A DNA stretch of 9,021 nucleotides from the NCBI GenBank assembly GCA_049608925.1, contig JBMYXZ010000056.1:1-9021 (forward strand), in the 5' to 3' direction. Under the pieces are notes generated by a model, which was not told where the DNA came from, searched no databases, and worked only from the letters and a program-made list of their open reading frames with translations. Shown here one piece after another: positions 1 through 6,378 of the stretch (position 1 is the first letter of the stretch; each line of letters starts with the position of its first letter). Source of the stretch: JBMYXZ01 sp049608925. GTDB taxonomy: Bacteria; Pseudomonadota; Alphaproteobacteria; JAGOMX01. Position numbers and translations under genes: made by a program.

Positions 1-79
1 TCAAGCCGCGGAAAGTCGGAGTCTGTAGAGCTGATTGAAGAGAGCCTTGAAACAGTAGAGGCTTTCCCCCCATCTCAAA
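1..79. other. Edge spacer downstream of obg, no identifiable gene
   Basis: This short stretch lies between the window edge and the obg stop codon. On the minus strand an ATG at 71-73, six bases past the obg stop, opens a frame that stays open to the edge (24 codons, beginning MGGKPLLFQG). It has no good ribosome binding site and resembles no start I know, for example not that of proB, which often follows obg. On the plus strand all three frames stop at 28, 38 or 147, so the end of a convergent gene cannot be excluded. I see no terminator: the AGCCT/AGGCT arms around 45-64 are short and have no T tract. Confidence 0.35.
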
Positions 80-1090
80 TTATTCCGCAACACTGTCTTC
101 AACATCCGCAGACACAAATTTATATACCGCTCTTAAAGCCTCAGTGACGCCTGCTTTAGTAACAGACGACATCTGCAGCACATCACCACGAGCAACTTTT
201 TTCAAAGCCTTTAGCTTGTCTTTAAGGTCGTCTTTATCAATCGCATCAACCTTATTCAAGACAGTAACTTCTGGCTTGAGCGCAAGCTCTGGGCTGTATT
301 TCTCAAGCTCTTGCCTGATCGTGCGGTATGCCTCGGCGGGGTCTTCCTGGGTGCCATCAACCAAATGCAATAACACAGCACTGCGTTCAACGTGGCCCAG
401 GAACCTGTGACCTAGACCAACGCCCTCGTGTGCGCCCTCGATTAGACCTGGAATATCTGCCAAGACAAACTCGATGCCATCTTGACGCACTACCCCAAGA
501 TTGGGGTGCAAAGTCGTAAAGGGATAGTCTGCGATTTTAGGTTTTGCGCGTGTCACGGTAGATAAGAATGTGGATTTACCAGCGTTTGGCATGCCCAGCA
601 ATCCGACATCAGCGATCAGCTTCAGACGCAGCCACACCCACATTTCTTCCCCAGGCCAGCCTGGATCAGCACGGCGTGGAGCACGGTTAGTGGAAGATTT
701 ATAATTGGCATTACCATATCCGCCATCACCACCGCGCAGCAGCGTGACGGTCTCACCTGATTCAGTCATATCCGCCAGAACAGTAGTTTTATCTTCTGAC
801 AAGATCTCGGTTCCAACGGGGACTTTAATCGTCAGTGTATCGCCCGACCCACCAGTGCGGTCTTTACCCATGCCATGGTGCCCACGACCAGCTTTAAAGT
901 GCTGCTGATAGCGAAAGTCAATCAGTGTGTTTAGGTTTTCAACTGCTTCAAAGATGATGTCGCCACCTTTGCCGCCATTACCACCGTCAGGCCCACCGAA
1001 CTCGATAAACTTTTCACGACGAAAGCTGCAGCAGCCTGAACCACCATCTCCGCTTTTTAAATATATTTTGGCTTGATCAAGAAACTTCAT
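80..1090 (-). CDS. obg: Obg/CgtA ribosome-assembly GTPase
   Basis: This is a 336-residue Obg-family GTPase, which binds the large ribosomal subunit during maturation and links growth to GTP/ppGpp levels. The N-terminal glycine-rich Obg fold spans about 1-158 and contains SFRREKFIEFGGPDGG near 22-37. The G domain follows: P-loop GMPNAGKS at 166-173, switch I TT at 192-193, G3 DIPG at 212-215, G4 NKVD at 279-282, and a G5-like SS at 308-309. The protein ends shortly after the G domain with an acidic tail and lacks a long C-terminal extension, which is common in the family. An 11-residue upstream extension of the frame is rejected because family members begin MKFLDQAKIY. The chosen ATG overlaps the glyA stop codon as ATGA, and AGAG (1096-1099) sits five bases upstream. 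It is therefore probably co-transcribed and translationally coupled with glyA. Recognition is by motif and is very secure. Confidence 0.97.
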   Translation of the reverse strand: MKFLDQAKIYLKSGDGGSGCCSFRREKFIEFGGPDGGNGGKGGDIIFEAVENLNTLIDFRYQQHFKAGRGHHGMGKDRTGGSGDTLTIKVPVGTEILSEDKTTVLADMTESGETVTLLRGGDGGYGNANYKSSTNRAPRRADPGWPGEEMWVWLRLKLIADVGLLGMPNAGKSTFLSTVTRAKPKIADYPFTTLHPNLGVVRQDGIEFVLADIPGLIEGAHEGVGLGHRFLGHVERSAVLLHLVDGTQEDPAEAYRTIRQELEKYSPELALKPEVTVLNKVDAIDKDDLKDKLKALKKVARGDVLQMSSVTKAGVTEALRAVYKFVSADVEDSVAE

Positions 1091-2376
1091 GCAAACTCTG
1101 GATATAAGGGGTACTGCTGACACATCGCGCGCACTTTTTGCAGGGTCTCTTGCTCTAGGGCGCTGGCATCACCTGCCGCCAAAGCCTTCAATAGGTCTGC
1201 AAGCCACTTACCGATTTGCTTGAATTCCGCTTCTTTAAAGCCGCGTGTTGTGCCTGCCGGTGTTCCCAAGCGGATACCGGAGGTCTTCATTGGCGGTAAA
1301 GGATCATTCGGTACACCATTCTTGTTGCATGTAATACCTGCGCGCTCTAGACATTGTTCAGCATCAGAGCCAGTAACGCCGAGGCCAACAAGGTTCAGCA
1401 GCACAAGATGGCAGTCTGTACCACCTGACACTAGGTCAATACCATTTTCAGTCAAAGTTGTTGCCAGAGTCTTGGTGTTCTTCAAAATCTGCTGGGCATA
1501 ATTTTGAAATTCAGGTTGCAAGGCTTCCTTAAACGCAACGGCTTTTGCCGCAATAATATGCATCAAAGGTCCGCCCTGATTTCCAGGAAAGACGGCAGAG
1601 TTGAACTTTTTCGCAAGGGCTTCATCGTTTGTTAAAATCATACCGCCGCGGGGGCCGCGTAAAGTTTTATGCGTGGTTGTGGTCACAACATGAGCATGCG
1701 GAAACGGAGATGCCATGGCGTTACCGGCGACCAGACCTGCAAAGTGCGCCATATCGACCATTAGGTATGCTCCACATGCATCGGCAATTTCTCGGAAGGC
1801 CGCAAAATCAATTTCGCGTGCGTAAGCAGAGGCACCAGCAATAATGATTTTTGGCTTGTGCTCCATCGCAACGCGGCGGACTTCTTCCATATCAATATAG
1901 CCATTGTCATCAACGCCATAAGTCACGCTGTGTAACCACTTACCTGACATGTTAACTTTTGCACCATGGGTCAGGTGGCCACCGCTATCCAGAGACATTC
2001 CCATCAATAGGTCCTCTGGCTTCATCAGCGCAAGATACACAGCCTGGTTTGCCTGGGCGCCAGAATGTGGCTGGACATTAGCATAAGAGCAGCCAAACAG
2101 CTGACAAGCGCGCTCTATCGCTAGGCGTTCGGCGTCATCAACGTACTCGCAACCACCGTAATAACGCCGGCCAGGGTATCCTTCTGCATACTTGTTCGTC
2201 ATTACTGATCCACATGCTTCCATAACAGCCATACTAGTGAAGTTCTCGCTGGCGATCATCTCAATCTGATCTTGCTGGCGAGATATCTCACGCTGGATTG
2301 CCATGCTGATTTCGGGATCAGCGGAATCCAAGTATTTAAAGGGTGATGTTGCTGGTAGAGATGAAGCTACAGTCAT
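1087..2376 (-). CDS. glyA: Serine hydroxymethyltransferase
   Basis: This is a 429-residue PLP enzyme that interconverts serine and tetrahydrofolate with glycine and 5,10-methylene-tetrahydrofolate, the main cytosolic source of one-carbon units. Visible landmarks are IASENF (41-46, catalytic glutamate 44), KYAEGYPGRRYYGG (62-75), the PLP-contacting aspartate in VDMAHFAGL (Asp208), the Schiff-base lysine in TTTTHKTLRGPRGG (Lys237), and the substrate-carboxylate arginine in TSGIRLGTPAGTTRGF (Arg369). Length and motif order are normal for a bacterial enzyme. The start is supported by an AGGAG at 2383-2387, six bases upstream. The TGA stop overlaps the obg ATG. The 86-base upstream gap holds no riboswitch-sized leader. 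In many alphaproteobacteria glyA sits near nrdR and rib genes, so the obg linkage is a local arrangement. Confidence 0.98.
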   Translation of the reverse strand: MTVASSLPATSPFKYLDSADPEISMAIQREISRQQDQIEMIASENFTSMAVMEACGSVMTNKYAEGYPGRRYYGGCEYVDDAERLAIERACQLFGCSYANVQPHSGAQANQAVYLALMKPEDLLMGMSLDSGGHLTHGAKVNMSGKWLHSVTYGVDDNGYIDMEEVRRVAMEHKPKIIIAGASAYAREIDFAAFREIADACGAYLMVDMAHFAGLVAGNAMASPFPHAHVVTTTTHKTLRGPRGGMILTNDEALAKKFNSAVFPGNQGGPLMHIIAAKAVAFKEALQPEFQNYAQQILKNTKTLATTLTENGIDLVSGGTDCHLVLLNLVGLGVTGSDAEQCLERAGITCNKNGVPNDPLPPMKTSGIRLGTPAGTTRGFKEAEFKQIGKWLADLLKALAAGDASALEQETLQKVRAMCQQYPLYPEFA

Positions 2377-2462
2377 TGGGCACTCCTGATATTGGTCTTA
2401 AAGTGCCGTACTGTAGCAAAAATACTAAAGATGTACTAGATAAATTAGTGCACAAATAAGGC
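2377..2462. other. Spacer upstream of glyA
   Basis: This 86-base A+T-rich gap separates the end of the Rpn-family gene from glyA, both on the minus strand. Apart from the glyA ribosome binding site (AGGAG, 2383-2387), I see no well-spaced -35/-10 pair, no T-tailed hairpin and no room for a glycine riboswitch. A glyA promoter probably lies here, since the gene upstream is accessory, but I cannot place it. Confidence 0.4.
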
Positions 2463-3416
2463 CTAGGCAGCCGCCGGATGTTTTAACTTCTTACTTTTCA
2501 GAAGCTTTTCAAGTTTTGATACGGGCAGTTCGGTCAATGTAGAGATTTCTGCAGGTGTCATGCCTTTTTGTAACATTGCATTGGCAATCTTCATGGCGCG
2601 TTGCTCTGCACCTTGCTGGATGCCTTGCTCAATACCTTCTTTTCTACCACGATTTTTTAACTCCTGTGCTAGAGTCATAATCTTATCCTCATCTACTGAA
2701 TCTAGTTTCGTAATCACTTCTTTAAAGTCATCATGATCGATTGTTTTTGCAGCATTGTAAACATACGATATCACCACTTCAATGTACCCAATATCCCCTT
2801 GCTTGTCAATGTCACGCAAGGTTTCATTGATCACATTGCCCAGGAAAGGTAGGATGTTTGGGTCATGGATATGCTTAAAAAACCGGCACATTGTCCCATA
2901 CATTCTATAGACTGACAGTTCTTCCTCCGGCAAACCAGAAAGATCGATCAGTTTGTATGGCGGCTTCATGATTGCTTCTACTTTTTCTTTGCTCACATCA
3001 TACAAATCATGGGGATGCATGGACTTCTTGTATTCTGACTTTCCGGTATATAAAACAACAGGCCAAACCAGTGGCAATTTTTTGGTTTTGTTCGTTTTCA
3101 TATGAAATTTTTGAATTTCGTGGATGTATTCATCAATCCGAAAAGGCAGCAAGTCTTGAGATGTCGATTGATGTTCTACCAGCACATAAAAATATGTATC
3201 CTCGTCATCACATTTTGCTTTCAATAGGACGTCAGCAATTTTTTCCTTCAACCTATCAGTAATAAAGCTAGTCTTAATGGTCTTGATTGAATCGTAATCC
3301 AGTGCGTCCTTCAGCTCTGATGGCAGGTTGGCGTCCAAAAATTCTCGTATGACCTTAGGGTGCTCCATCATGGAGCGGAAAAATTTATCATGAGGGGATA
3401 CAGATTTACTAGGCAT
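2463..3416 (-). CDS. Rpn/YhgA-family PD-(D/E)XK nuclease
   Basis: This is a 317-residue member of the Rpn (recombination-promoting nuclease, YhgA-like) family, often labelled putative transposase. E. coli RpnA-type proteins are Ca/Mg-dependent DNA endonucleases that promote RecA-independent recombination. Visible here: the N-terminal PHDKFFRSMMEHP block (8-20), then the restriction-endonuclease-like core with Asp62 (IADVLL) and the Glu81-x-Gln83 pair in VLVEHQS, followed by PFRIDEYIHEI (91-101) and LPLVWPVVLYTGK (114-126). The C-terminal part has the family's repeated glycine pattern GRKEGIEQGIQQGAEQ (257-272), probably a coiled coil, then a helix-turn-helix-like tail, KGMTPAEISTLTELPVSKLEKL (284-305). 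Length and residues look intact, so activity is plausible. AAGAG (3425-3429) lies eight bases before the ATG. There are no terminal repeats or transposase core, so it is not part of an insertion sequence here. Such genes are often expanded in intracellular alphaproteobacteria. Confidence 0.9.
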   Translation of the reverse strand: MPSKSVSPHDKFFRSMMEHPKVIREFLDANLPSELKDALDYDSIKTIKTSFITDRLKEKIADVLLKAKCDDEDTYFYVLVEHQSTSQDLLPFRIDEYIHEIQKFHMKTNKTKKLPLVWPVVLYTGKSEYKKSMHPHDLYDVSKEKVEAIMKPPYKLIDLSGLPEEELSVYRMYGTMCRFFKHIHDPNILPFLGNVINETLRDIDKQGDIGYIEVVISYVYNAAKTIDHDDFKEVITKLDSVDEDKIMTLAQELKNRGRKEGIEQGIQQGAEQRAMKIANAMLQKGMTPAEISTLTELPVSKLEKLLKSKKLKHPAAA

Positions 3417-3554
3417 TTTTACTACTCTTATTATTACCCTGCTAACATATAACTCTGAGCTAGGAATATAAAGGGCAAATCTTATCTTTTTGTTTACGGT
3501 TTGTTGTAATTTCCCAGGTACTCTGATTTCTACATAGTCCTTTGAGTGGTCAGC
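3417..3554. other. Divergent spacer between Rpn-family and F-box/LRR genes
   Basis: This 138-base A+T-rich region must hold the 5' signals of both divergent genes. On the minus strand a TTATAT -10-like hexamer (about 3446-3451) lies 20 bases from a TTGCCC (about 3472-3477), which is too wide for a confident call. On the plus strand there are TTGTTG (3501-3506) and TACATA (3531-3536), also badly spaced. No hairpin or repeat stands out. Confidence 0.3.
3544..3549 (+). promoter_or_regulatory. Ribosome binding site favouring the ATG at 3555
   Basis: The frame could also begin at the GTG at 3546, but GAGTGG at 3544-3549 lies five bases before the ATG at 3555 and overlaps that GTG. Starting at the ATG gives a clean signal peptide (M-P-K followed by a hydrophobic run), so the ATG is preferred. 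Confidence 0.5.
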
Positions 3555-4247
3555 ATGCCCAAAGTTATCGCTTTGATTTTTCTAGCCTTAAATGCATGCG
3601 CTGCCCACGCATCTATCGGCACCTTTTCTATGGACATCTGGGAAAGTGTATTGGATTTTATACCAAAGCATGAAAATCTTAAACAGACCAGCAAGTACAT
3701 GAATAAGGTCGTTCAAAAATATCACAACAGAAAAGCTACAACTATTGTGATAGGGAGGCCACTGGAATCTAACGCCCAAAAGGCTCCTGCTGGAATTATT
3801 GAAAATCTTGTGAAAAGCGGCCGAATTGTTCGATCTATACAGATTGATGATCGTCTTGCAACATCCGACCTGATTGCCGAGATTGCTGAACATTGCCCGA
3901 CCCTGATACATCTGGAGCTCAGCTTGAACAATCTTATCGCCCCGACTCTGGCGCCTTTAGAGAATCACCCATCACTAGAGTTCCTGGAAGTGTCTTTCAA
4001 CGTTTTGCTGAATGCAATCCCAACATTGCCGGCACTTAAAATCTTAAAAGCCGAAGGGACAGCGTTGGATGACAACGCCATAAAGCTGATGCAAAAAAAG
4101 CAGCCTAGCCTGAAGAAGTTAAGGATAAGCTGCGGATCGATTTCTAGAAAGGCTGTCAGGTATTTGTGTGAATGTCCACAAACACCTGACACAACCTTGT
4201 GTTATTCATTTCTGATCGGTCATGGACCTTTTACCAAAGGCCAATGA
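3555..4247 (+). CDS. Exported F-box-like/leucine-rich-repeat protein, candidate effector
   Basis: This is a 230-residue protein of no family I can name. Residues 1-19 form a signal peptide: a lysine, a hydrophobic run, then AHA before Ser20. A lipobox-like LNAC ending at Cys15 is an alternative, so it could be a lipoprotein. Residues about 24-58 follow the F-box hydrophobic pattern: SMDIWESVLDFIPKHENL, then KQTSKYMNKVVQKY. In this motif DIW..VL.FI matches the first helix and the spaced K/Y/V positions the third. From about 110 there are four or so degenerate leucine-rich repeats: CPTLIHLELSLNNL (114-127), PSLEFLEVSFNVL (139-151), LPALKILKAEGTAL (158-171) and QPSLKKLRIS (183-192). The order F-box then LRR matches eukaryotic FBXL proteins, substrate receptors of SCF ubiquitin ligases, and is also known in amoeba symbionts. 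Host manipulation is inferred. The gene diverges from the Rpn-family gene and overlaps the convergent transporter gene. The LRR call is firm; the F-box call is by eye only. Confidence 0.75.
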   Translation: MPKVIALIFLALNACAAHASIGTFSMDIWESVLDFIPKHENLKQTSKYMNKVVQKYHNRKATTIVIGRPLESNAQKAPAGIIENLVKSGRIVRSIQIDDRLATSDLIAEIAEHCPTLIHLELSLNNLIAPTLAPLENHPSLEFLEVSFNVLLNAIPTLPALKILKAEGTALDDNAIKLMQKKQPSLKKLRISCGSISRKAVRYLCECPQTPDTTLCYSFLIGHGPFTKGQ

Positions 4248-5697
4248 AGCTCCACCAGATTGATCCAATGCCAGCCCAGATGGCAATGCTGACTAGGCTG
4301 AAGATAAATCCAACGCGCCACCATTCACCGACCTTCACATAGTTTGAGGCAAAGTACACAGGGGCAGTACCTGTACCATAGTGGGTGATACTGGCACACA
4401 AGTTAGACAAGAACGCCATCAGCAACGCCGCCAACATAGGAGGGGCGCCCGTGGCAATTGTTACAACCAATAACGCACTGAACATCGCTGTTACGTGGGC
4501 TGTCATACTGGCGAAGAAGTAATGACTGTAGTAATAGATCAACGCTACAATCGCCAGGGTTGTCACCCAATGGAAGGAGGCAACATAGCCTTGAACGTGT
4601 CCGCTGAACCAAGTCATCAAGCCGAACTCGGATAGATGTCCTGCAAGCATCAACAGCGTTGCCAGCCAAAAGAATGTGTTCCAAGCATTGTGCTCGTTAA
4701 GCACATCGTTCCAGTTCAAAACGCCAGAGAACAACAGAATTCCAAGACCCAGGAACGCAGTCGTTGTGGCATCAATGCCAAACGTTGCACCGACAACCCA
4801 CAATGTTAACAGCAGCCCAAAAGTAAAGACCATCACTAGCTCGTCAAAGCTAAGGCTACCCATTTCAGAGAGTTTCTTGCGCGCCATTTCAGGGGCTTCC
4901 GGGGTGTGTCTGATTTCTGGAGGATAGAAGACCATCATCAAAGGCGGCAGCACAATCATGTTAACAAGACCTGGAACAATCGCGGCCAATGCCCATGTTG
5001 TCCAATCAATGTTGATTCCCATACCACCGGCCAGACTTGCAATCAGAGGGTTCGCCGCCATCGCAGTCATAAACATTGCGCTGGCGATCAGGTTTGCTTG
5101 ATATGCAACTTTAATCAGGAAAGCGCCTAATTTTCTTTCCGAGCCTGCTTCTGGATCGCTACCGAACTGCAGTGCCAAGGAGGACAGAACAGGATAGATG
5201 ATGCCCGCGCCGCGCGCTGTGTTGCTGGGCACGAAGGGTGCTAGTAACATTTCTGTAGAGACGATACCATAAGACAGTCCCAAAGTGCTGCGTCCCAGCA
5301 GGGCAATAAAGTAGTATGCAATTCTGGATCCCAAACCTGTTTTGACAAAGCCGCGTGCAATCATAATCGCAACCAGAATCAACCAGGGTATTTTTGAGCT
5401 ATAGCTGCTAAGCGCCTGTTGAATCGTCAGAGTTTTTGTTGAAAGGCTTACAACAATGGCTAGCAAAGCAATGGGCCCCATGGGCAACGGCTTGGCAATC
5501 AGCGCAACAACAGTCGCCATAAAGATGGCAAACAAATGCCAGGTTTTAACATCTAGTCCAGCTGGCACCGGAAGATACCAAAGTCCTAGACCTATGGTCA
5601 TAACGATAAGAGTAGGGAAAATTTTTGCCCCTTTCCATTGGGCTAATCCCCCTAATCCTGATGCAGAATTTTCTGCAATTGATTGGGTTTGCGACAT
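4231..5697 (-). CDS. DASS-family dicarboxylate/anion transporter (CitT/TtdT-like)
   Basis: This is a 488-residue inner-membrane carrier of the divalent anion:sodium symporter family (SLC13/DASS), closest in pattern and length to bacterial CitT/TtdT/YflS and the plastid 2-oxoglutarate/malate translocator. About 11-12 hydrophobic segments run from residue 27 to 488. Diagnostic motifs are the first SNT loop, PFVPSNTARG (154-163), the YYYSHYFFASMTAHVTAM segment (388-405), and the second half-site SITHYGTGTAP (436-446), where THYGTG replaces the SNT triplet, as in CitT-type members. These two hairpins bind the carboxylates. Likely substrates are C4/C5 dicarboxylates or citrate, often exchanged for another organic acid; which one cannot be read from sequence. 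The start is firm: AAGGTGAGG lies at 5702-5710, four bases before the ATG. The 3' end overlaps the convergent F-box/LRR gene by 17 bases. The gene is divergent from bamE. Confidence 0.92.
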   Translation of the reverse strand: MSQTQSIAENSASGLGGLAQWKGAKIFPTLIVMTIGLGLWYLPVPAGLDVKTWHLFAIFMATVVALIAKPLPMGPIALLAIVVSLSTKTLTIQQALSSYSSKIPWLILVAIMIARGFVKTGLGSRIAYYFIALLGRSTLGLSYGIVSTEMLLAPFVPSNTARGAGIIYPVLSSLALQFGSDPEAGSERKLGAFLIKVAYQANLIASAMFMTAMAANPLIASLAGGMGINIDWTTWALAAIVPGLVNMIVLPPLMMVFYPPEIRHTPEAPEMARKKLSEMGSLSFDELVMVFTFGLLLTLWVVGATFGIDATTTAFLGLGILLFSGVLNWNDVLNEHNAWNTFFWLATLLMLAGHLSEFGLMTWFSGHVQGYVASFHWVTTLAIVALIYYYSHYFFASMTAHVTAMFSALLVVTIATGAPPMLAALLMAFLSNLCASITHYGTGTAPVYFASNYVKVGEWWRVGFIFSLVSIAIWAGIGSIWWSFIGLW

Positions 5698-5745
5698 GCG
5701 ACCTCACCTTATATTTCGATTTTTAACGATTTAGGCTAGCAAGTT

Positions 5746-5766
5746 TTTGCACCCATGCAAAGCATG
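5746..5766. repeat. Overlapping inverted repeats in the transporter leader
   Basis: Two dyads share bases. TTTGCA (5746-5751) and TGCAAA (5756-5761) are separated by CCCA. CATGC (5754-5758) and GCATG (5762-5766) are separated by AAA. Only one hairpin could form at a time in RNA. Eight T follow on the plus strand, but the stem is too short for a convincing terminator. The position, between the TATAAT and the start of the DASS gene, fits a regulator site. That role is inference. Confidence 0.4.
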
Positions 5767-5817
5767 TTTTTTTTCATTATAATATTCAACACATTGCGCT
5801 TGCTTTACAAAGTGTTC

Positions 5818-5848
5818 TTGACAAGCATACATATTGGTGGCAGATCAT
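5818..5848 (+). promoter_or_regulatory. bamE: Putative sigma-70 promoter of bamE
   Basis: A perfect TTGACA at 5818-5823, within TCTTGACAAGC as is usual for alphaproteobacterial -35 elements, is followed 19 bases later by GATCAT (5843-5848), which matches four of six -10 bases. Transcription would start near 5855, giving a leader of about 28 bases. The -10 is weak, so confidence is moderate. Confidence 0.4.
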
Positions 5849-5882
5849 ATGGGATGAATTATGAATATCAAGTGCGGATTAT

Positions 5883-6332
5883 ATGATCAAAAAGCTTCTT
5901 CCTACTCTTGCGATTACAGCCCTATGTGCGGCTTGTTCCCCTACAATCCACCATCAGAGCAAACATCTTGACCAGGCAGCAATAGACAACGTCCGCGTAG
6001 GAGTCCACAGCAAACGTGATGTAGCCCAACTTTTGGGGACGCCATCTACTATGGCCACATTTGATCCAAACACTTGGTATTATGTTTCTAAAGTCACTTC
6101 AACAACTGCTTTTTTCCACCCTGATGTTGCCTCTCAGGATGCTTACGTCGTCAAGTTTGACCGCAATGGGATTGTACAGGACGTAGCGCACAAGACCTTT
6201 GATGACGCTGAAGACCCTGACCACGTTGATCGTATCACGCCAACGTCGGGTCAGAAGATGTCATTCCTCGAGCAAATGTTCGGAAACTTTGGCCGCATTA
6301 CACGCCAAAGAGACAACCTGGAAAATAAATAA
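5883..6332 (+). CDS. bamE: Outer-membrane assembly lipoprotein BamE
   Basis: This 149-residue SmpA/OmlA-domain lipoprotein is the small BamE subunit of the BAM complex, which inserts beta-barrel proteins into the outer membrane. A signal sequence (MIKKLLPTLAITAL) leads to Cys18 in LCAAC, the likely lipidated residue; a cysteine at -3 is unusual for a lipobox. The SmpA/OmlA fold spans about 30-107: VRVGVHSKRDVAQLLGTPS (37-55), WYYVSK (65-70), YVVKFDRNGIV (88-98). The block TPTSGQKMSFLEQMFGNFGR (119-138) is typical of alphaproteobacterial BamE and absent from E. coli BamE. The ribosome binding site is poor (CGGA at 5875-5878), and a ten-codon frame at 5854-5886 ends in an ATGA overlap with this start. 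The gene diverges from the DASS transporter and is followed after 101 bases by the MFS pair. Confidence 0.93.
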   Translation: MIKKLLPTLAITALCAACSPTIHHQSKHLDQAAIDNVRVGVHSKRDVAQLLGTPSTMATFDPNTWYYVSKVTSTTAFFHPDVASQDAYVVKFDRNGIVQDVAHKTFDDAEDPDHVDRITPTSGQKMSFLEQMFGNFGRITRQRDNLENK

Positions 6333-6360
6333 GACATAGCAAACAACGGGTTATGGATAT

Positions 6361-6378
6361 TTGTTAATAGTTTGTTAA
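6361..6378 (+). repeat. Direct repeat TTGTTAA with 11-base period
   Basis: TTGTTAA occurs at 6361-6367 and again at 6372-6378, one helical turn apart, next to the putative -35 of the MFS operon. This spacing would suit a protein binding one face of the DNA. In such an A+T-rich spacer chance is a serious alternative. Confidence 0.35.

Larger units (their letters stand above)
5698..5882. other. Divergent regulatory spacer between transporter and bamE
   Basis: This 185-base A+T-rich spacer must carry promoters for both neighbours. For the minus-strand transporter there is a perfect TATAAT hexamer (5776-5781 on the complement) but no good -35 at 16-18 bases. Between it and the ribosome binding site lie overlapping dyads (5746-5766) and a run of eight T (5767-5774). 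For bamE there is a strong -35 at 5818-5823. Confidence 0.45.

Noticed and set aside
45..64. Possible terminator hairpin after obg
   Set aside because: The arms are only five bases with an 11-base loop and no T run on either strand.
144..908. Plus-strand open frames across obg (144-410, 328-519, 705-908)
   Set aside because: They are antisense to a certain gene and have no domain-like composition. The same holds for frames opposite glyA, the transporter and the MFS genes.
1091..1123. Upstream 11-residue extension of Obg
   Set aside because: It would lie inside the 3' end of glyA, and Obg proteins begin at MKFLDQAKIY; the ATG at 1090 has AGAG five bases upstream.
2463..3416. Insertion sequence around the Rpn-family gene
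   Set aside because: The family is sometimes labelled transposase, but there is no DDE or HUH transposase core, no terminal inverted repeats and no target duplication in the flanks.
3546..3554. GTG start for the F-box/LRR gene
   Set aside because: The GTG overlaps the likely ribosome binding site of the ATG at 3555, and only the ATG start gives a compact signal peptide.
5754..5774. Intrinsic terminator (CATGC-AAA-GCATG plus eight T) on the plus strand
   Set aside because: The stem is five pairs with a three-base loop, and no plus-strand gene ends just before it.
5861..5968. Small frame beginning at ATG 5861
   Set aside because: It overlaps the bamE start in another frame and shows no recognisable protein features; chance is the better explanation.
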